From the NCBI GenBank assembly GCA_905211485.1, contig CAJMAW010000148.1:1-6930 (forward strand): 6,930 nucleotides of DNA. Direction: 5' to 3'. Position 1 is the stretch's first letter; each line of letters starts with the position of its first letter. Position numbers and translations under genes: made by a program. This DNA comes from an uncultured Lentisphaeria bacterium (GTDB lineage: Bacteria; Verrucomicrobiota; Lentisphaeria; Victivallales; UBA1829). Shown piece by piece: positions 5,738-6,930 of this stretch. The notes under the pieces are model-generated. The model worked only from the letters and a program-made list of their open reading frames with translations. It was not told the DNA's origin and ran no database searches.

Positions 5738-6685
5738 GATGTATTGTATTGGCAATCATTGATTCAGGGAATTGTTCAGGGGCTGACCGAGTTTCTTCCG
5801 GTCAGCAGTACGGGACATCTGATTATAGCGGACCGCCTGATGGAGTTGTGTTCTGCATACCGTGCGGGCGGTGGATTCAAGAAAATGTTCGACGTGGTTG
5901 TTCAGCTGGGCTCGATTGTTGCCGTTGTGCTGTATTTTCACCGGAAGCTGATTCCCGCGGCGGCGTTTTATGACAGGGAAGCATTCCGCGGCACGTTTTC
6001 CATCTGGCTGAAAACCCTTGCCGGCGTTCTTCCTGCGATTCTGGTCGGAGCACTTTTCGGGAGCCGTATTCAGGATTTTCTCTACACTCCGCTGACGGTT
6101 GCCCTGGCGCTGATCATAGGGGGTGTGATCCTCATTGCAGTGGACTCGACCGAAGGGGCAGTAGTTGCTGAGAGGAAGGAGACCGGAGAAGAGGAGACGA
6201 CGAGCGGAGAGGAAAAGACGAGCGGAGAGGAAAAAATGATTGAAGCGCAGGCGCTGAGGAGAGGAGAGAAAGAAAGCCTTGGCCGTGTGAAGGAGATCTC
6301 TTCGCTGAGTTACCGCAAGGCATTCGGGATTGGAGTGATTCAGTGTCTGGCGATGATTCCGGGGACGTCGCGCTCCGCGTCCACGATCATTGGGGGGATG
6401 TGCCTGGGGTGTTCCCGGCCGCTGGCGGCGGAATACTCTTTTTTTCTTGCGGTGCCGACGATGGTTGCGGCATCGGGATACAGTCTCCTGAAACATGGTG
6501 CATTGATGTCGCGGGAAGAATGGATTGCGCTTGGGATCGGTTTTCTTGCGGCGTTTTTTGTGGCATGGGGAGTGATAGCGGCGTTTATGATGTATATCCG
6601 GACGCATGATTTCAAGCCCTTCGGCTACTACCGGATTCTTCTTGGGACGGTGATTCTGGCACTTCTGTATTTCAAAGTGCTGTAA
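5735..6685 (+). CDS. uppP: Undecaprenyl-diphosphatase (UppP/BacA family)
   Basis: UppP removes a phosphate from undecaprenyl diphosphate at the cytoplasmic membrane, regenerating the lipid carrier for peptidoglycan and other envelope glycans; in many bacteria its overproduction gives bacitracin resistance. Family signatures are clear: QGLTEFLPVSSTGHL (15-29), with the Q/E-x3-E motif (Q15, E19), Ser24/Ser25 and His28, and the second motif PGTSRSAST (209-217) with Arg213. Hydrophobic segments alternate through the protein, for example 58-70, 95-108, 120-137, 235-250, 265-287 and 301-315. At 316 residues it exceeds the usual 265-280. The excess lies in an acidic, Lys/Glu-rich loop at about 138-192, containing a duplicated TSGEEK, just before the SYRKAFGIG helix. 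The catalytic motifs are intact, so activity is expected. It probably starts at TTG, stands alone with its own leader, and is followed by an intrinsic terminator. Confidence 0.95.
   Translation: MDVLYWQSLIQGIVQGLTEFLPVSSTGHLIIADRLMELCSAYRAGGGFKKMFDVVVQLGSIVAVVLYFHRKLIPAAAFYDREAFRGTFSIWLKTLAGVLPAILVGALFGSRIQDFLYTPLTVALALIIGGVILIAVDSTEGAVVAERKETGEEETTSGEEKTSGEEKMIEAQALRRGEKESLGRVKEISSLSYRKAFGIGVIQCLAMIPGTSRSASTIIGGMCLGCSRPLAAEYSFFLAVPTMVAASGYSLLKHGALMSREEWIALGIGFLAAFFVAWGVIAAFMMYIRTHDFKPFGYYRILLGTVILALLYFKVL
6200..6235 (+). repeat. 18-base tandem repeat inside uppP
   Basis: Two copies of an 18-base unit lie head to tail (6200-6217 and 6218-6235), differing only at the last base. They keep the reading frame and encode two copies of TSGEEK (156-167 region). 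A degenerate earlier copy (TGEEET) precedes them. The unit is purine-rich and typical of replication slippage. Confidence 0.75.
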
Positions 6686-6722
6686 TTGCCCCCGTGCCGC
6701 ATTCGGACTGATTCCTTCCCGC

Positions 6723-6767
6723 GGGACTTCGCCGGGAGATGCGACTCAGCGAAAAGCCCTGTTTTTT
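6723..6767 (+). terminator. Intrinsic terminator of uppP
   Basis: GGGACTTCGC (6723-6732) pairs with GCGAAAAGCCC (6749-6759) as nine base pairs with a bulged A on one side and two bulged A on the other. A T and a G are followed by six T (6762-6767). It starts 38 bases after the TAA stop. The nested palindrome TCCCGCGGGA (6717-6726) overlaps the left arm and could compete. Confidence 0.55.
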
Positions 6768-6779
6768 CTGGAAAATGAC

Positions 6780-6808
6780 TGGAAACGGAAGGGAAAAGAG
6801 AGTATCTT
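6780..6808 (+). promoter_or_regulatory. Weak promoter candidate for the helix-turn-helix gene
   Basis: TGGAAA (6780-6785) and TATCTT (6803-6808) are spaced by 17 bases and each match consensus at four of six positions. They lie just after the uppP terminator and would give a leader of about 40 nt. Confidence 0.25.
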
Positions 6809-6854
6809 ACCCGAAAAGCGCAAGCGCAGAGCAGGAAGGAAGAATCGGAACCCT

Positions 6855-6930
6855 ATGGATAAAAATAAACTTCTGAAAACCAATGAAGCTGCGAAATATC
6901 TGGGTGTCTCCCGCTCCAGTCTGACGAACT
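6855..6930 (+). CDS. Helix-turn-helix DNA-binding protein, excisionase/MerR-like (partial, 5' end)
   Basis: Only the first 25 codons lie in the window; the frame is open to the right edge. The translation begins MDKNKLLKTNEAAKYLGVSR, followed by SSLTN. The stretch L-x-T-N-E-A-A-K-Y-L-G-V-S-R-S-S-L is the usual winged helix-turn-helix signature of the excisionase (HTH_17) and MerR-like groups, where the second helix enters the DNA major groove. Such domains occur in phage and integrative-element excisionases, in toxin-antitoxin-like and plasmid proteins, and at the front of longer regulators, so the role cannot be fixed from this fragment. A purine-rich AGGAAGGA (6833-6840) lies 14 bases upstream, rather far, with GGAA (6847-6850) closer. 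It follows the uppP terminator and is a separate transcription unit. Confidence 0.7.
   Translation, partial: MDKNKLLKTNEAAKYLGVSRSSLTN

Noticed and set aside
5756..6607. A 283-codon open frame on the - strand opposite uppP
   Set aside because: Its translation is rich in Arg, His and Asn with no domain, as expected of a frame antisense to a membrane protein.

Overview
The window carries four genes, all on the + strand, separated by unusually long intergenic stretches (about 520, 545, 615 and 170 bases). It reads as a chromosomal segment of a Gram-negative-type bacterium with moderate GC. The pairing of a very large exported beta-helix protein with an ordinary glycogen gene, and the style of the proteins, suggest the PVC group, perhaps Lentisphaerota/Victivallales. 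That assignment is inference from protein style; there is no rRNA or other decisive marker here.

Layout. Bases 1-523 are non-coding, with a G-quadruplex motif, an 11-base tandem repeat, a possible terminator and a promoter with a perfect TTGACA box. Bases 524-3241 encode a 905-residue exported protein with an N-terminal beta-sandwich and a pectin-lyase-like right-handed beta-helix, which seems to be interrupted by a jelly-roll-like module. It ends at a strong intrinsic terminator (3269-3304). Bases 3786-5120 encode GlgC, ADP-glucose pyrophosphorylase, behind an extended -10 promoter and a perfect Shine-Dalgarno. Bases 5121-5734 are non-coding and rich in purine runs and inverted repeats, including a leader segment with mutually exclusive hairpins just before the next gene. 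Bases 5735-6685 encode UppP (BacA), undecaprenyl-diphosphatase, which probably starts at TTG and carries an acidic, repeat-containing insert. A terminator follows. Bases 6855-6930 are the first 25 codons of a gene for an excisionase/MerR-like helix-turn-helix protein that runs off the window.

The genes do not form an operon. Spacing, separate promoter candidates and terminators point to independent transcription units: an exported glycan-active or glycan-binding protein, glycogen synthesis, lipid-carrier recycling for cell-wall synthesis, and a DNA-binding protein. I see no CRISPR array, tRNA, rRNA, insertion sequence or recognisable defence system. The least explained parts are the modular architecture of the 905-residue protein, the uppP leader and the UppP insert.
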